64,000 nucleotides of DNA from Nipponacmea schrenckii (GCA_030562195.1 JAUJPP010000012.1:15438001-15502000), one strand, 5' to 3'; positions 1 to 11,639 are shown, counted from the first letter of the stretch. Numbers and translations are program-made. Notes: generated by a model from the letters alone, not told the origin.

Positions 1-546
1 AAAAATAGTGGTTTTGTGTGCAGTGACACATGGATGTTGATAAAATGTAGTGGTTTACTTTCATTTTGTTTAGTTCAAAATTTTCATGGTCATGCTATAT
101 TGAAATTTTGTACAGAAACCAAGTATTGGCCAGGCTTTCATGTGACATAGGAAAGTTTTCAACGAGATTTCTGGAAAAAGTTATAGAAGGTTGAATTTCG
201 TGATATAACATTGTAACAGATGGCAAATGAATTGGAGTCCATACGGCATTCCTGTTACCAATATTACAAGAGTTATGTCCCATATAATGATATATCCTGT
301 TTGAATTCTGGTAACAGTCACTACACTGTATTGTGTTTGACAATATGAGAAAAACTCTGCCATGTTAGATGTTGCACAATTAACCTACATATATCAATTG
401 CTGTTGAGCTCAAAATACTTGAAACTATTTTTTGTAAAAGTGTTTGAGAATCAGGAGGTTATAGTCTAGGTTTGAATTCTCTGTAAAATTATTACCTTTT
501 TTTGGAAATTTTTCTGAAAATTTGAATATATTCTGTTGTCTTGCAG
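1..546 (+). other. Intron of the AGPAT-like gene (no coding seen)
   Basis: No recognisable coding sequence. It ends in a T-rich tract and a TTGCAG acceptor at 541-546, so it is most simply the last intron of the acyltransferase gene whose terminal exon follows. Short open frames on either strand here show no family features. Confidence 0.6.
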
Positions 547-707
547 GAAAATGTGTCATTCAATGCTTACCAAAAATATCCACAAAAGGTCTGACAGCAG
601 CAGATGTTGGAGAGTTAACAGAAAATGTACGAAAAGACATGTTGGATGTCTTTAACCAGATATCATTAGAAATGCGACAACCCAAGTTAATCAATGGTTT
701 TAAATAA
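547..707 (+). CDS. Last exon of a 1-acylglycerol-3-phosphate O-acyltransferase (AGPAT1/2-like), C-terminus
   Basis: The exon follows a TTGCAG acceptor at 541-546 and reads in one frame to a TAA at 705-707. It encodes about 53 residues. The segment LPKISTKGLTAADV, followed by a helix ending in DVFNQIS, matches what I recall of the C-terminal tail of animal AGPAT1 and AGPAT2 (LPP-x-PT-x-GLT-x-x-DV, then a basic/hydrophobic helix). This enzyme family makes phosphatidic acid from lysophosphatidic acid and acyl-CoA in the ER membrane. The catalytic HX4D and EGTR blocks would be in exons left of the window, so activity cannot be judged. The intron interrupts a codon (two bases of the split codon lie in this exon). 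AGPAT1 and AGPAT2 cannot be told apart from this tail. Confidence 0.72.
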
Positions 708-2089
708 TTGCTTGCAATCATTGTTTATTTGTTTGTTTATTGGCTGGCTTTGAACTTTTGACCCAGGGTACGATTATTGAATATTTTAAGTAGTCAAAGA
801 GCAGTTAAAATGAATTTTTAAGAATTAATTAGGCTAATCCCTGATATTTTTTTTATGTTAATTTGTTTCTTTAACTTACAACTTGGCAACTTTTGATATT
901 CATGTTCATTTACATATTGAAATTAAGAATATCTTTACCAACAGACCTGTAGGCAATTTGATGTGTTAACTTGGCTGAAACTCCAGTGGCAAAGTTAGTT
1001 AAGCTCCTAGAATATTACTTAACTTGACTTCAGTTTACAACCACTGATTCATGCAGTTTTTAGTAACACCAGTTGGCATATAATATAGAATTAACATAGC
1101 AGCCAAACAAAGCCAGCCAATTGTTTTTGTGTTATTATAGCATTATAGCATATCAAATTGTTTATTTATAGATAATTTTAATCCCCGTGATTGACCAATC
1201 ATTTTTGTTGAAAATGGTTTATCTTTATGTATGTATCTTTTATTAAGCTTCTCACTAGATAATTGTTTTTGAGTTTGTGTAAAAAAAGAAGATATCCTTA
1301 TCTTTACCATATTTTTGGGGGGTAAAGAAAACCTCTTTTAAGCAGTAAATACACAATTCATATCTATAGATTGAAGACTTGAACTATAGGTAATGTAAAA
1401 CCCTTGTTAACTTAATGTACATAGATATTTAAGATATTTTCAAGGTGTCAATAATGCAAGTCTGAGACGTTGATGACAAGCATCAGGCCTATCAGATGGC
1501 CTCTGCTTGTCCTCTCCATCTAATGGTGATTCAACATTTTCATAAACCTAATCCGGTTTGATTTACTTAAACCTTATCTTAATATTATTTAGGGCAAATA
1601 TTTATATTGTCTTTTTATATTCAAACTGTATGTTTACATCCTAGAAGATAACCTGTATTCAATGTGTATCTTTGGAAATTTTTTTATGTGTAAAAGTGTT
1701 CTCTTTTTTTAAATCCATTTGTTTTCTTTGTAAAATATTTAAAAATCAATTTGAATTCCAAGAAAATGTGTTATTAACAAAGCAATTATGATCCCCGTTT
1801 CCAGCGGTTGAACATTTTGTTTATTCAATTGGTAATGGGTAAGGACGTGTTAGTGATAACAAATTGTTAGTATGGAATTCAAATTTTTAACACTGATCGA
1901 AATTATACACATGTTCTATAAACACTTTATTACATTGAAACATGCAGAATGGCCAACGAAAGGTAAATCATGACTGAGTATATGTTTTTAGCTTGAACAC
2001 TAAAATTTGGTGTAGTGTCATTGTTAGTGTTCACTCACATCATGATTTGGTTTTAATGCTAAACAGCAGTTAGTTCAATGTCAATTTAT
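708..2089. other. 3' UTR and intergenic stretch after the AGPAT-like gene
   Basis: AT-rich sequence with no supported gene. The first part is presumably the 3' UTR of the acyltransferase. I saw no convincing single polyadenylation site and no repeat structure I could define. Confidence 0.4.
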
Positions 2090-2376
2090 TTAAAGGGATA
2101 ATAGGTCGTAGAATGAACATAAAATATGAAATTTTTAACTTGGTCAATAGGAGCTCTTTTCATCAGTAAATATACCTGCTACCATAAATAACATAAAAAA
2201 AATAAATAATTATTCAAAAAACTAAGTATCCATACATATGAATTTGATTATTGAAAAACACTTAATAAATTGATTAAGTGTTATCAAAAATGAATACACT
2301 GATGAATATATTCTCATATGGACCATGCTTGAGAACTAAAATGTTATATTCATGCTAAGACACAGTATCCTTTTAA
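2090..2376. mobile_element. TTAA-flanked MITE, family 1 (copy a)
   Basis: The left end reads TTAA then AGGGATAATAGG (2090-2105). The right end reads AGTATCCTT then TTAA (2364-2376), a degenerate inverted copy. The interior (AACTTGG..CAATA, then CAGTAAATATACCTGCT) matches the copy at 21501-21799, and both have a small hairpin in the second half (here ACACTTAAT / ATTAAGTGT). TTAA target duplications are typical of piggyBac-type transposons, so this is probably a non-autonomous piggyBac-like MITE. There is no coding sequence inside. Confidence 0.65.
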
Positions 2377-2754
2377 ACCTAACATACAGTATTAGTAAGT
2401 TTCAATGTCATGAATTCTAGACTCTAATGAAACGCAATGAATCCAATTGGATGTTTCTTGGAAATTTAGTAAGTTAAATTGTTTCTGTTCATTTCTGGTA
2501 TAAACATAATACTTTGATAAACACTAACAGTGAACCTCTATATAGACACACAGAATGATTTCGGTTATTTCTTGTCATTGTAGAACCTCTAATAGTGTGA
2601 GTAATAAAACAAAACACTAAAATTGTATTAAACCACACCTTTGTATACAAGGTTATGTGTATTTATACTTACAAATTATGGATTAAATCCTAATGAATCA
2701 AACTTGTTTATAATTTCAATGACAAGAATCTTTAAAGGTAATAGCTAAAATAAT

Positions 2755-4425
2755 CCTCGATTATTAAGCTTAGCGATTTGGAGCAAAAATGCCAATGATT
2801 GATCACACGATGAACTGATCACACCAAGATACAAATGATTAATCACTCCATGAACTGATCAGACCCAAATATTAATAATTGGTCACTCGATTAATCACAC
2901 CAAATTGCCTATGACTGATTAGACTAAAATACCAATGACTGATCACTTGATGACCTGTTCAGACCAAAATACCAACGACTGATCACTGGATGACCTGATC
3001 AGACTAAAATACCAATGACTAATCACTCGATGAACCGACCAGACCAAAATACCAATGATTGATCACTCCATGAACTGATCAGAACAAAATACCAACGATT
3101 GATCACTCGATGAACTGATCACACCAAAATACCAACGATTGATCACTCCACAAACTGATCAGAACAAAATACCAATGGTTGATCACTCGATGAACTGACC
3201 AAAACAAAATACCAACGATTGATCACTCGATTAACTAATCAGACCAAAATATTAACGATTGATCACTAAATGAACTGATCACACCAAAATATTAACGATT
3301 GATCACTCCATGAACTGATCACACCAAAATACCAATGATTGATCACTCCACAAACTGATCAGACAAGAATACCAATGATGGATCACTCCATGAACTGATC
3401 AGACCAAAATGACAATGATTGATCACTCCATGAACTGATCAGACCAAAATACCAAGGATTGATCCCTCCATGAACTGATCAGACTACAATACCAAGGATT
3501 GATCACTCCATGAACTGATCAGACCAAATTACCAAGGATTGATCACTCGATGGATTGATCAGAGAAAAATATCAATAGCTGATCACTTCATGAACTGATC
3601 AGACTAAAATACCAACGATTGATCACTCGATTAACTAATCAGAACAAAATACCAATGGTTGATCACTCGATGAACTGATCAAAACAAAATACCAACGATT
3701 GGTCACTCGATGAACTAATCAGACCAAAATACCAACGATTGATCACTCCACAAACTGATCAGACAAGAATACCAATGATGGATCACTCCATGAACTGATC
3801 AGACCAAAATGACAATGATTGATCACTCCATGAACTGATCAGACCAAAATACCAAGGATTGATCCCTCCATGAACTGATCAGACTACAATACCAAGGATT
3901 GATCACTCCATGAACTGATCAGACCAAATTACCAAGGATTGATCACTCGATGGATTGATCAGAGAAAACTATCAATAGCTGATCACTTCATGAACTGATC
4001 AGACTAAAATACCAAGGATTCATCACTCCTTGAACTGATCAGACTAAAATACCAAGGATTGATCACTCGATGGACTGATCAGAGAAAAATACCAATGGCT
4101 GATCACTTCATGAACTGATCAGACTAAAATACCAAGGATTGATCACTCGATGAACTGATCAGACTAAAATACCAAGGATTGATCACTCGATGAACTGATC
4201 AGACCAAAATACCAAAGATTGATTGTTCGATGGACTGATCAGAGAAAATACCAATGACTGATCACTTCGTGAACTGACCAGACCAAAATACCAAGGATTG
4301 ATCACTTCATGAACTGATCAGACTAAAATACCAAGGATTGATCACTTCATGATCTGACCAGACCAAAATACCAAGGATTGATCACTCTATGAACTGATCA
4401 GACCAAAATATATACCAATTGACTA
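2755..4425. repeat. 40-bp tandem satellite array, about 41 units
   Basis: The unit is close to GATCACTCCATGAACTGATC followed by AGACCAAAATACCAAGGATT. The period is 40 bp and it is repeated with moderate divergence. Early units (2755-3000) are the most degenerate. The unit contains the palindrome CTGATCAG. A block of about 250 bp starting near 3351 recurs with its private variants near 3751, exactly ten units later, showing a recent higher-order duplication. No long ORF crosses the array and it is not coding. Confidence 0.95.
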
Positions 4426-4477
4426 ACCAATAATAGATTCGACCAAACCATCAATGACTGAAAGATCATATCAAAAA

Positions 4478-5040
4478 CAAAGATAGCTTGCCAGGCAAAG
4501 TAACATACTCCCACAGGCAGCATTGAATTTGAATAATAAATTGAGCAATAACTAAAAAAATATTCACTGAATATTGAAGTCGAGGGCAAAGACTCAAAAT
4601 TATGCATGGAAAATCTGTAGCTTCTATTGTATCTACAACAAATATAGAGGTAAGGGCAATAACTGAAAAACCTTTTAACGAAAAATCGTTAAAATTGAAC
4701 TTGACTACCGTCTTATCAATTCCAATGCTCATACCAAGTTTCGTTAAAATCTATAGACAATTGAAGCTTCTATTGTGTCTACAACAAATGAATTTTTACA
4801 CAATTTTACTTAGTCAAGGGCAATTACTCATAAACCATTCATCGAAAAATCGTCAAATTCGAACTTGGTCGCCGTTTTATCAATTCCAATGCTCACACCA
4901 AGATTCATTAAAATCCATTGAAAATTGTAGCTTCTATTGTGTCGACAACAAATGTAGAGGCAGGGGCAATAACTCAAAAGCTGTTTATCGAAAAATCGTC
5001 CAAATCAAACCTGACTGCCGTCTTATCAATTCTAATGCTC
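4478..5040 (-). mobile_element. HINE/pearl-like element, first part (split by the PLE)
   Basis: It begins with AGATAGCTTGCCAGGCAAAG (hairpin CTTGCC/GGCAAG) and continues with internal direct repeats of about 150 bp (GAAAATTGTAGCTTCTATTG...ACTCAAAA...TCGTTAAAATT...). The same ends occur at 40185-41119 and 48025-49424. The core repeat breaks off after TTATCAATTCTAATGCTC near 5040 and resumes at 13264. Conserved ends, tandem core repeats and an ACGG-type microsatellite match the pearl/mini-me type elements later grouped as Helentron-derived (HINE). The ORF that crosses it is not a gene. Confidence 0.7.
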
Positions 5041-5154
5041 TCAAACGCCAAAACCTCAACGCACCAATACCCGCCGCCGCTTAAGTTTAACCGCCTAACC
5101 CTCACCTCCAGTCTGTAAGCCACGCCGTCACAATAATGAGAAAGATAAATCGAA

Positions 5155-5642
5155 ATGGTTCATTCCCCAACTCGCCAAACCAACAGTTATCATTGGATCC
5201 TCCAACGTTAGCAACATCCCGTTCCTACATCCAGATACCAAAGCCGAATCTTACCCTGGTGCCCGAATTCAGCATATCAATACCCTTTCTCTCCAAGATC
5301 TCTCCAACAACCATCCCGAAAAAGGTGTTATTTCATGTTGGCCTAAATAATAGACAGAAAGCAGGAGAATCCATTCAAAGAAGAATGCTGGAACTCCTCA
5401 AACTTGCCAAATCAAAATTTCCGTCTGCTACCCTCTACGCCACACAGATTCCTTACTCAAAGGGACTACAATTAGCTGAAATTTTAGTCAATAACCTCCA
5501 GAAGTTCAACAGTCTACTATATCATGAACCAATGCTCATACTATTCCTGGCTTCAATGGAGTGGTCAGTGTCATTTCGGATAACATCCACTGGGTGTCCC
5601 CCACTGCAAAAGATATTTATTTTTCATGGGTCTCCCATTTAA
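5155..5642 (+). pseudogene. SGNH-hydrolase-like ORF1 of PLE 1, frameshifted
   Basis: Two frames together show the SGNH/GDSL pattern. One frame (about 5172-5350) has VIIGSSN and later ESYPGARIQHI. The next frame (from about 5325) has FHVGLNNRQ and downstream a helix-rich stretch. These correspond to block I (nucleophile Ser in GSSN), block II (Gly in YPGA) and block III (Asn in GLNN). The same blocks occur in the same order in ORF1 of the PLE at 30289-34057, so this ORF belongs to the element. The final DxxH block is not clearly preserved. Its role is unknown; SGNH ORFs are known as accessory ORFs in CR1-type LINEs and some Ngaro elements. Confidence 0.65.
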
Positions 5643-5651
5643 ACTGAACGC

Positions 5652-5670
5652 GGGGGGGGGGGGGGGGGGG
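5652..5670 (+). repeat. G19 homopolymer
   Basis: Nineteen consecutive G residues between the ORF1 and reverse transcriptase parts of PLE 1. They lie in the same place where the related element at 30289-34057 has ordinary sequence. The run could form a G-quadruplex, and its exact length is likely to be unreliable in any read. Confidence 0.9.
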
Positions 5671-7255
5671 TTCGCACTAAAATTAGGAGAAACTGTAGTA
5701 AATCTCAGTTCGCGAAAACTTTCTCCCCTTGAAGAAAGAGTTTTTGTCAGTTTAAGTCAAACATTTATTCCGACATCTAAACCTCTTTCCCATGAACCAA
5801 CTTCATCGTCGATTGAGCAAGTCAATACGAAATTTCTTATTTTGGAATAGACTCGACAGAGGCAAGCGAGTACCTTTCATTGAAAAGTCTGGTTGGATTC
5901 CACCAGATAGCGCGATTGACCCATATATTTTGGCTACTTGCGATAAATTACATGATGAGATATCTCATTTACCTTTAGTAAATGAAAAACACAACCTCAC
6001 CAAGTTTGAAAGGAAAGCTTTGAATACCCTTAAAAACGATCAGAACATTATCATACGAAAGAGTGACAAAGCCAGTTGCTGTGTCATTCAGAATTGCGAA
6101 GACTATATTTTTGAATTGGAGAAACAATTGAGCAATGTTAATCATTACCGTGTACTTGATCAACCTATTTTCATGGAAACTGCGCAAAAGATAAACACTA
6201 TTTTAAAAAATTTAGTAAACAAACAATTTATTTCTGATTCCCAATATGATTATCTTTCAGCGAAATCCGCCAACGTCACATTTATACTTTACCGAAGATT
6301 CACAAAAACCCGGAAACTGAATGGTCTATAGGCAATAGGAATCCTAAAGGCAGGCCTATTATCTCAGATTGCGCGAGCTAATCCTACCGAGTTTCAAAAT
6401 ACATTGACCATTTTTTACTTCCATTAGCGTGAAAGCATCCGTCATATCTTAAGGATACCACCGATTTTGTTGAACAAATTAAAAGCTTGAATGTTCCTCC
6501 AAACGTAAGATTTATCTCATTAGATGTTACGAGTATGTATACAAATATTGATAATAAAACCGGTTTAGACGCTGTTCGAAAAGCCTTTCTTCGATATCCC
6601 TGAGTAGATAGACCAGTAAAGAAATATTAGAACTTTTGAAATTATGTCTAACGCGAAATGACTTTGTTTTTAATGATAAATTTATCTTCAGGCACCGCGA
6701 TGGGCAAAAGATTTGCGCCGAGTTATGCAAATATCTTTATGGCTGAGGGGGAACTGGAAATTTCTTCCATTTCCCCTTTTAAACCTTTCTTCCATGGAAA
6801 GTTTCTTGACGATATTTTTATTATTTGGACCGAGTCTTTAGAAAAATTTTTGGCAATACTTTGAAATTTTAAATAATCACCACACTTCTGTAAAACTAAC
6901 TGCGAATATCTCTGAACAAAGTAAGGATTTTTTGGATACTACGGTATTCAAAGGACCAAGTATCTCACAAACAAAAAAATTAAAGTATTTTTTAAACCAA
7001 CGGATACACACCAACTTTTATATATACACTCTTTTCACCCAAAACATACTTTTACGGGAATAATCAAATCACAAATTTTGCGGTTTTTTAGAATGTTCAA
7101 AAGTAGATTTTGATGCAGCGTGTAGACTAGTTTTAAGTAAATTAAGAGATAGGGGCTATTCCAAACGATTCTTGCGCAAAATTAAAAATGACACTGTTTT
7201 GGACCTTTTGAAAATTAATGAAATAATGGAAATCATGATACTAGTAAGAAGAAAA

Positions 7256-7480
7256 ATAGACTCTTGTCCTAATTTCCTTCATGATAAATGTAAACTTAAT
7301 GTAAATGATAAAAGTTTTAAGAAGAAAAATTGTCTTTTGTCCTAATTTACTTCATAAGGACGGTTTACATAATCAGAAAAAACTGTGAGCATAGATACAT
7401 ATGAATGAAATGGACCACGAGTGTTGGACTCTTGTCCCAAAACTCATGTGGAATATAAAGATATATAGACTCTTGTCCTA
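7256..7480 (-). repeat. Short repeats at the 3' end of the Ngaro-like element
   Basis: The string GACTCTTGTCC, or a close variant, occurs four times (about 7258, 7331, 7431 and 7469), three times followed by TAAT and a CTTCAT/CTTCTTAATG motif. They lie between the recombinase stop and the PLE junction, where Ngaro elements carry their split direct repeats. I could not match them to the right end, so the true A/B repeat structure is not demonstrated. Confidence 0.5.
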
Positions 7481-8400
7481 ATACCTTCTTAATGGGTCAA
7501 TTTCTATCGCCGGAATGCGAATGTATTTTCGGTATGCTTCAGTTTTCCAACGTCCTAAAAGTTTGAGTTGATCATTTGAAACGCCTTGCGAAGCGAACTC
7601 ACTTGCACCACCAATACGAAAACTGTGACTCTTGTAAACACTAGTAGGTAAGTTACAAAACCTTAAAGCGAAATCCAAATGTTTAACGAATAGTGATCGT
7701 GATACTGACGATCCGTCCATAAAGGAAAAGAGAGGACCTGACATATGTCTCAGAGTGCGGCAATATTGTAACAAAATAGTCACTGGACAGAATTGGGGAT
7801 GTGCTGTATTTGCTGACAATTGCAAAATAGGAGATTAAAGTTTCGGTTTATGCTTATACTTATTCATTTGAATATTTAACAAAACAGAATTAGACTTAGT
7901 ATCAACAGAAAAAGAGATATGTTCACGCTGTAAATTATTACAAGAAGTAGTTATTTCACCAATTTGGAGCAATGCATGAAAGGCCAATAAAAACATGGCG
8001 CGATATAAAAAACACTCGAAAAAGGAAGATGTAACGTGGGGTAACGAATGCAGTAAGGAATGAAGGATGTCTTTTGTGATAGGTAGCCGTTTGTCTGGTT
8101 GAGTGGGTGAAACGTTATTATAACCATGAAGTAACTTAGATATAGCAAAGGAGCGAATGTCAGAATCTCCTAATATTTTGTTAAAGTAATTAAGCGCAGA
8201 TACGTACTGCTGAACCGTTGACACGGATAAATGGTTTAAAAAACCATTAGCCAAAAAGCATTCCACTTTCGTGGCTGTAAGTGGGAAAATCTTGACATCA
8301 TGAGCAAAATGTAAGTAAACAAAATCACGATAGAGTCGCAGGGCGTTTTTATACGAGTGCTTAGTGCTATCATTTAACGAATTATTTATAAGCCAAGACG
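7478..8400 (-). pseudogene. Tyrosine recombinase of the Ngaro-like element (broken)
   Basis: The N-terminal SAM-like part (about 8400-8150) includes TVQQYVSALNYFNKILGD. The catalytic part includes FLLAFHALLQIGEITTS (about 8000), HSFRIGGASEFASQG (about 7620) and LGRWKTEAYRKYI (about 7530). The HxxR box and the final Tyr are visible. The box I arginine, normally in an F-x-x-x-L-R-x-x-E context, is Gln (LLQIGE). An in-frame TAA at 7835-7837 splits the ORF into 8266-7835 and 7825-7478. Recombinases of this class integrate a circular DNA intermediate. With the missing Arg and the stop, this one should be inactive. Confidence 0.82.
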
Positions 8401-8499
8401 CAGTTGTCTTTAAATCTGTAAGAGATGGTCTGGAATCAATATTGGATCGGCATTCATTTATGGAGCGATATTTTTGAAGTCTTGGACCTGCAAACGAGA

Positions 8500-10039
8500 C
8501 AAATAATCCGCCTTTGTATTCGTTATACCAGGAATATGAGAGGCCGAAAACGAGATATTAAAGCGCAGGGTTTTTGTAACACGAGTCTTCGAATTAAAAT
8601 CATAATCAGCGGGTTCTTACTCGTTTGTTTATTAATAATATGCACGATAGCCAGATTATCACAATGGAAAAGAATTCGCTTATTCTGTAAGATGTTACCC
8701 CACAACTCCAAGGCAATTACTATTGGAAATAACTCGCGTACAGCTATGTTATAGGACGTCCATGCATGTATTCCAGGATGAGAAAACCAACATTTTCCGA
8801 GAAAAGCTCCGAAGCCTAAATCGCTAGCATCACTATGAAGTTGAAACTGAGAGTCCTGTGTAGGCAGCGTTGGTAAAATAAATGCTTTGCCGTTGAAATG
8901 CGACAGAAAAAGAGACCACGCATTCAAATCAGACCGGGACTCTCTATTTAAACGAATGTGGTGATACGGCTTTTGAACGCATATTGTCAAATCTATCAAT
9001 CGACGAAGAAAAGTTCGCCCTGGAGTCACTACTGAACATGCAAAATTTAAAGAGCCAATAAGAGATTGCATATCCACTAACTGTACCCTGCGTTTCATCT
9101 TCATTTTTTCTATTTTGGATTTCAAAGAAACAAGCTTATCTAACGGCAGACGCAGTTGCATCTGCTGTGTGTCTAATTCAAGGCCAAGAAAAGTAATTGA
9201 GGTGGACGGATATACAGTTTTTTCCTGATTGAGGGGAACACCTAACTGTTGACACAAATGAACATAATTATTAAGAGATTCAAGACATTGGCGCTCGGAA
9301 GAGGCAGCAAACAAAAAATCATCCAACATATGTACACAACGAGTATTAGAAAACTTGTGTTCCATTATCCAGTGAAGTGCCGAACTAAACTGTTCGAACA
9401 AATTACACGAATAGCTCAGACCCATGGGTAATGTTTTATCAAAATAAAATTGGTTTTCCAGCATGAAGCCCAATAATTCCTGATCATCAGGGTGTATGGG
9501 TACCAGTTTGTAAGCGTGAGAAATATCAGTTTTTGCCAGAAAGGTTCCGCGACCTAATAGGTTAATTATGTCTACTGCATCATTAATCGTTTGATATTTG
9601 ACCTTACATAAATCGTCAGGAATACATGAATTGATAGAATTGTTTTCAGGGTAAGACAAATGGTGGATAACCCGGAAGGGGAAATTTGCAAATTTTTTAA
9701 AGGCAATTGGTCAAAGGGCCCAGCCACTCTACCGGTGGCAACCTCTTGTGAAATTTTATGTTGTAAAACCTCTTTAAACTGGCGAGCCGAGCGCAAATTC
9801 TCAGATTTAGAAAATCGACGAATACTGTTATATGGAATACGAAAACCATAAGTGAAACCAGAAAGAAGGAACCTTTTTAGTGACGTTGAATAACCTTGAA
9901 GCCAAATTCTGAGGTTATTGACTTTAATGGGGGTGACAATGAACTTGTCTTTATTGCGGAAATGACTTACTTCCACTGGCTTGGGTTGATTTCGGATTTG
10001 TGGAGTTTTTGTTTGCTGCCTTTTTGTCTTCCTTGACAT
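8500..10039 (-). pseudogene. Reverse transcriptase / RNase H of the Ngaro-like element (frameshifted)
   Basis: The first segment (10039-9572) carries ENLRSARQFKEVLQHKI and EVATGRVAGPFDQLP, the entry to DIRS-type reverse transcriptases. A small deletion and frameshift near 9665 then moves the frame to 9659-8523. That part has TDISHAYKLVPIHPDDQ, FYFDKTLPMGLSYS and the active site HMLDDFLFAAS (about 9335). The RNase H follows with HSDASDLGFGAFLG, a Glu in VRELFPIV and FHCDNLAIVHIIN, so its D/E/D set is present. A further frameshift near 8580 precedes a linker (HIPGITNTKADYLSRLQ), typical just before the recombinase. The domain order is standard for Ngaro/DIRS. Confidence 0.85.
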
Positions 10040-10628
10040 TGCATGATTGTCTACTGTGGGCGCCGTGGCATCTTTGGCATTTATGAACGTATGTACAACC
10101 GATTCCCCTAGGACAAAGATTGGTGTTATTGAATGTGTAGCAATACCTGATAGGTCGGGGATTGCGAAAGGAATGCCCTGTTGATTTGGCTTTGTTCACT
10201 ATGCTTTGGAATTTTTCGTTCATACCCATAGTAAGCGCTTCCTGGTATAAACCTGGATCCAAATGATCCCAAGAAAGCTTACGGGGTTCACGTGCACGCC
10301 ATTGTCGATAGGCTCGGTCGTAATTAATTGCTGTGGCCTCTGAGGCACTTTTTGCTTAGCGCCCCATGGCTAACATATAACGCATGAGATGGACAGATTC
10401 CCTAGGGTATCTTTCACAATATATCCCGATAAATCTAAGAAATGCAGATTGCCATTGACTGAATGACTTAAATTCAGTTTCTGGGCTGACTTTCGATAAT
10501 GATAATTGTCCTTTTTGATCTATCATTGTGTACCTAATATCCGTCCTAGAGGAATCAACGGTAAGATACGACAGCTCAACATATTCATCAGACCAAATTT
10601 GTGATTTAAATTTGGGGTCAATACCCAA
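9951..10628 (-). pseudogene. Gag-like ORF with zinc knuckle, Ngaro-like element (in-frame stop)
   Basis: Two open segments, 10628-10356 and 10262-9951, share one frame and are separated by a TAA at 10356-10358 and readable codons (AINYDRAYRQWRAREPRKLS). The first part has LIDQKGQLSLS-like and FSQWQSAFLRFIGIYCERYP segments. The second ends in a cysteine/histidine cluster, CYTFNNTNLCPRGIGCTYVH then KCQRCHGAHSRQSC. This knuckle resembles those in the nucleocapsid ORF of DIRS/Ngaro elements. It overlaps the start of the RT frame by about 90 bp, as is usual for this class. Confidence 0.75.
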
Positions 10629-10700
10629 ATCAAGTGGTTGAATTGTATTCGTGGTTGACCTACCTAAGCATTCATTATGGTTTAATACATTCGATAATAT

Positions 10701-11156
10701 TTAATGGGCTGTACGCTCCTCTTCAATTGGAGAAGGAACAACATTTTCATTCTGAGCATCTAATGTACTTGTGGAAAGTTGCGATCCAGTTTCTAATGCA
10801 GACTTAACCGTGGCAGCGATCGTGGGTAACATTTCATTAATACATCTAGACACAATAGCTGCAATGTTCTCTTCATTTGATTCCTGTCGACTTCGTTGTG
10901 GCTGACTGATCATAGGTGGTTGAATGTTATCTTCAATTGATTCCTGTCGACTTCTTTGTGGTCGGCTGATTCTAGGTTGTTGAATGGGAATTGTTACTGT
11001 GGAAGCAGATGATGATATTGTTGAGATAAGTCGAGGAATTTTACTGGGGCGTGGACAATGTGGAGAAGCTGATAGGCGTTTGGCCCTTGGTCGAACAGAT
11101 TGCCTTTTACTCATACCTGAAAGTTTAATGATTAATGAATAACCAATCACATACAA
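10701..11156 (-). CDS. Basic/Ser-Pro-rich N-terminal Gag ORF of the Ngaro-like element
   Basis: The likely start is the Met of MSKRQSVRPRAKRLSASPHC (about 11114). The frame stays open to a TGA/TAA-type stop near 10701. The protein is basic and low-complexity, with an internal repeat (IxQPQRSRQES twice) and then a predicted helix (AAIVSRCINEMLPTIAATV). No catalytic motif is present. Its position upstream of the Gag/zinc-knuckle ORF suggests it is the N-terminal part of Gag. Confidence 0.5.
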   Translation of the reverse strand: MYVIGYSLIIKLSGMSKRQSVRPRAKRLSASPHCPRPSKIPRLISTISSSASTVTIPIQQPRISRPQRSRQESIEDNIQPPMISQPQRSRQESNEENIAAIVSRCINEMLPTIAATVKSALETGSQLSTSTLDAQNENVVPSPIEEERTAH

Positions 11157-11204
11157 TCATATATAGAAAGTTGCGTATACTTAGTGCAAATAGCCACTAG
11201 GTCG

Positions 11205-11450
11205 CCTGGCAAGGCACATATTCGTGAAATGGCTGCTTAACTAGATACATACATAGGAAATGGGTTGCTGTGATATTCACATACATAGGAAATTGGTTGC
11301 TTTGATATCACATACATTGAAAATTGGCTGCTTAAATAGCCACATACATAGAAAATTGGCTGCTTTAGATAGCCACATACATAGAAAATTGGCTGCTTAC
11401 ATAGTCCCATACATAGAAAATTGGCTGCTTAGATAGCCACTGAGTTAAGG
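11205..11450. repeat. About 33-bp tandem repeats between SGNH and Gag ORFs
   Basis: About seven imperfect copies of a unit close to CATACATAGAAAATTGGCTG then CTTAGATAGCCA. They sit inside the Ngaro-like element, in its presumed leader between the SGNH ORF and Gag. No coding function is evident. Confidence 0.8.
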
Positions 11451-11639
11451 GGTTATTTAAATACCTACATGGCAAACTCAATAAGATACTCACAAAAAAC
11501 ATCACTCTTAACAATGTTTAATAGCGTGCAATACAGCTGCCCTAATGCCTTTAAAATAACGTAATAATCCTTGATGATTTAGATGGACACCATCGTCAAG
11601 GTAAATGACCACTGTTGGCTTTAAAAGGCCCTTAAGTCG

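Larger units (their letters stand above)
5041..7240 (+). mobile_element. Penelope-like element 1, 5' part (SGNH ORF1 and reverse transcriptase), decayed
   Basis: Inserted in the HINE core repeat and read on the + strand. It holds an SGNH-type ORF1 remnant (about 5155-5640), a G19 run, then the reverse transcriptase of a Penelope-like element with many stops and frameshifts. Recognisable blocks are: ETVVNLSSRKLSPLEE near 5690; NALKN-to-KSDKASCCVI near 6020-6090; DVTSMYTNIDN near 6524-6553; GTAMGKRFAPSYANIFMAE near 6691-6747; KFLDDIFIIW near 6802; and DFLDTTVFKGP near 6930. It ends near 7240 at the Ngaro insertion, and the GIY-YIG part resumes at about 12490. It is a dead copy. Confidence 0.85.

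Noticed and set aside
2755..4425. Regular 40-bp repeats resembling a CRISPR array
   Set aside because: The genome is eukaryotic, the repeats are continuous without unique spacers, and they diverge like a satellite.
4602..5118. ORFs of 160 and 66 residues on the + strand
   Set aside because: They lie wholly in the tandem core of a HINE-like element and match the same non-coding repeats elsewhere.
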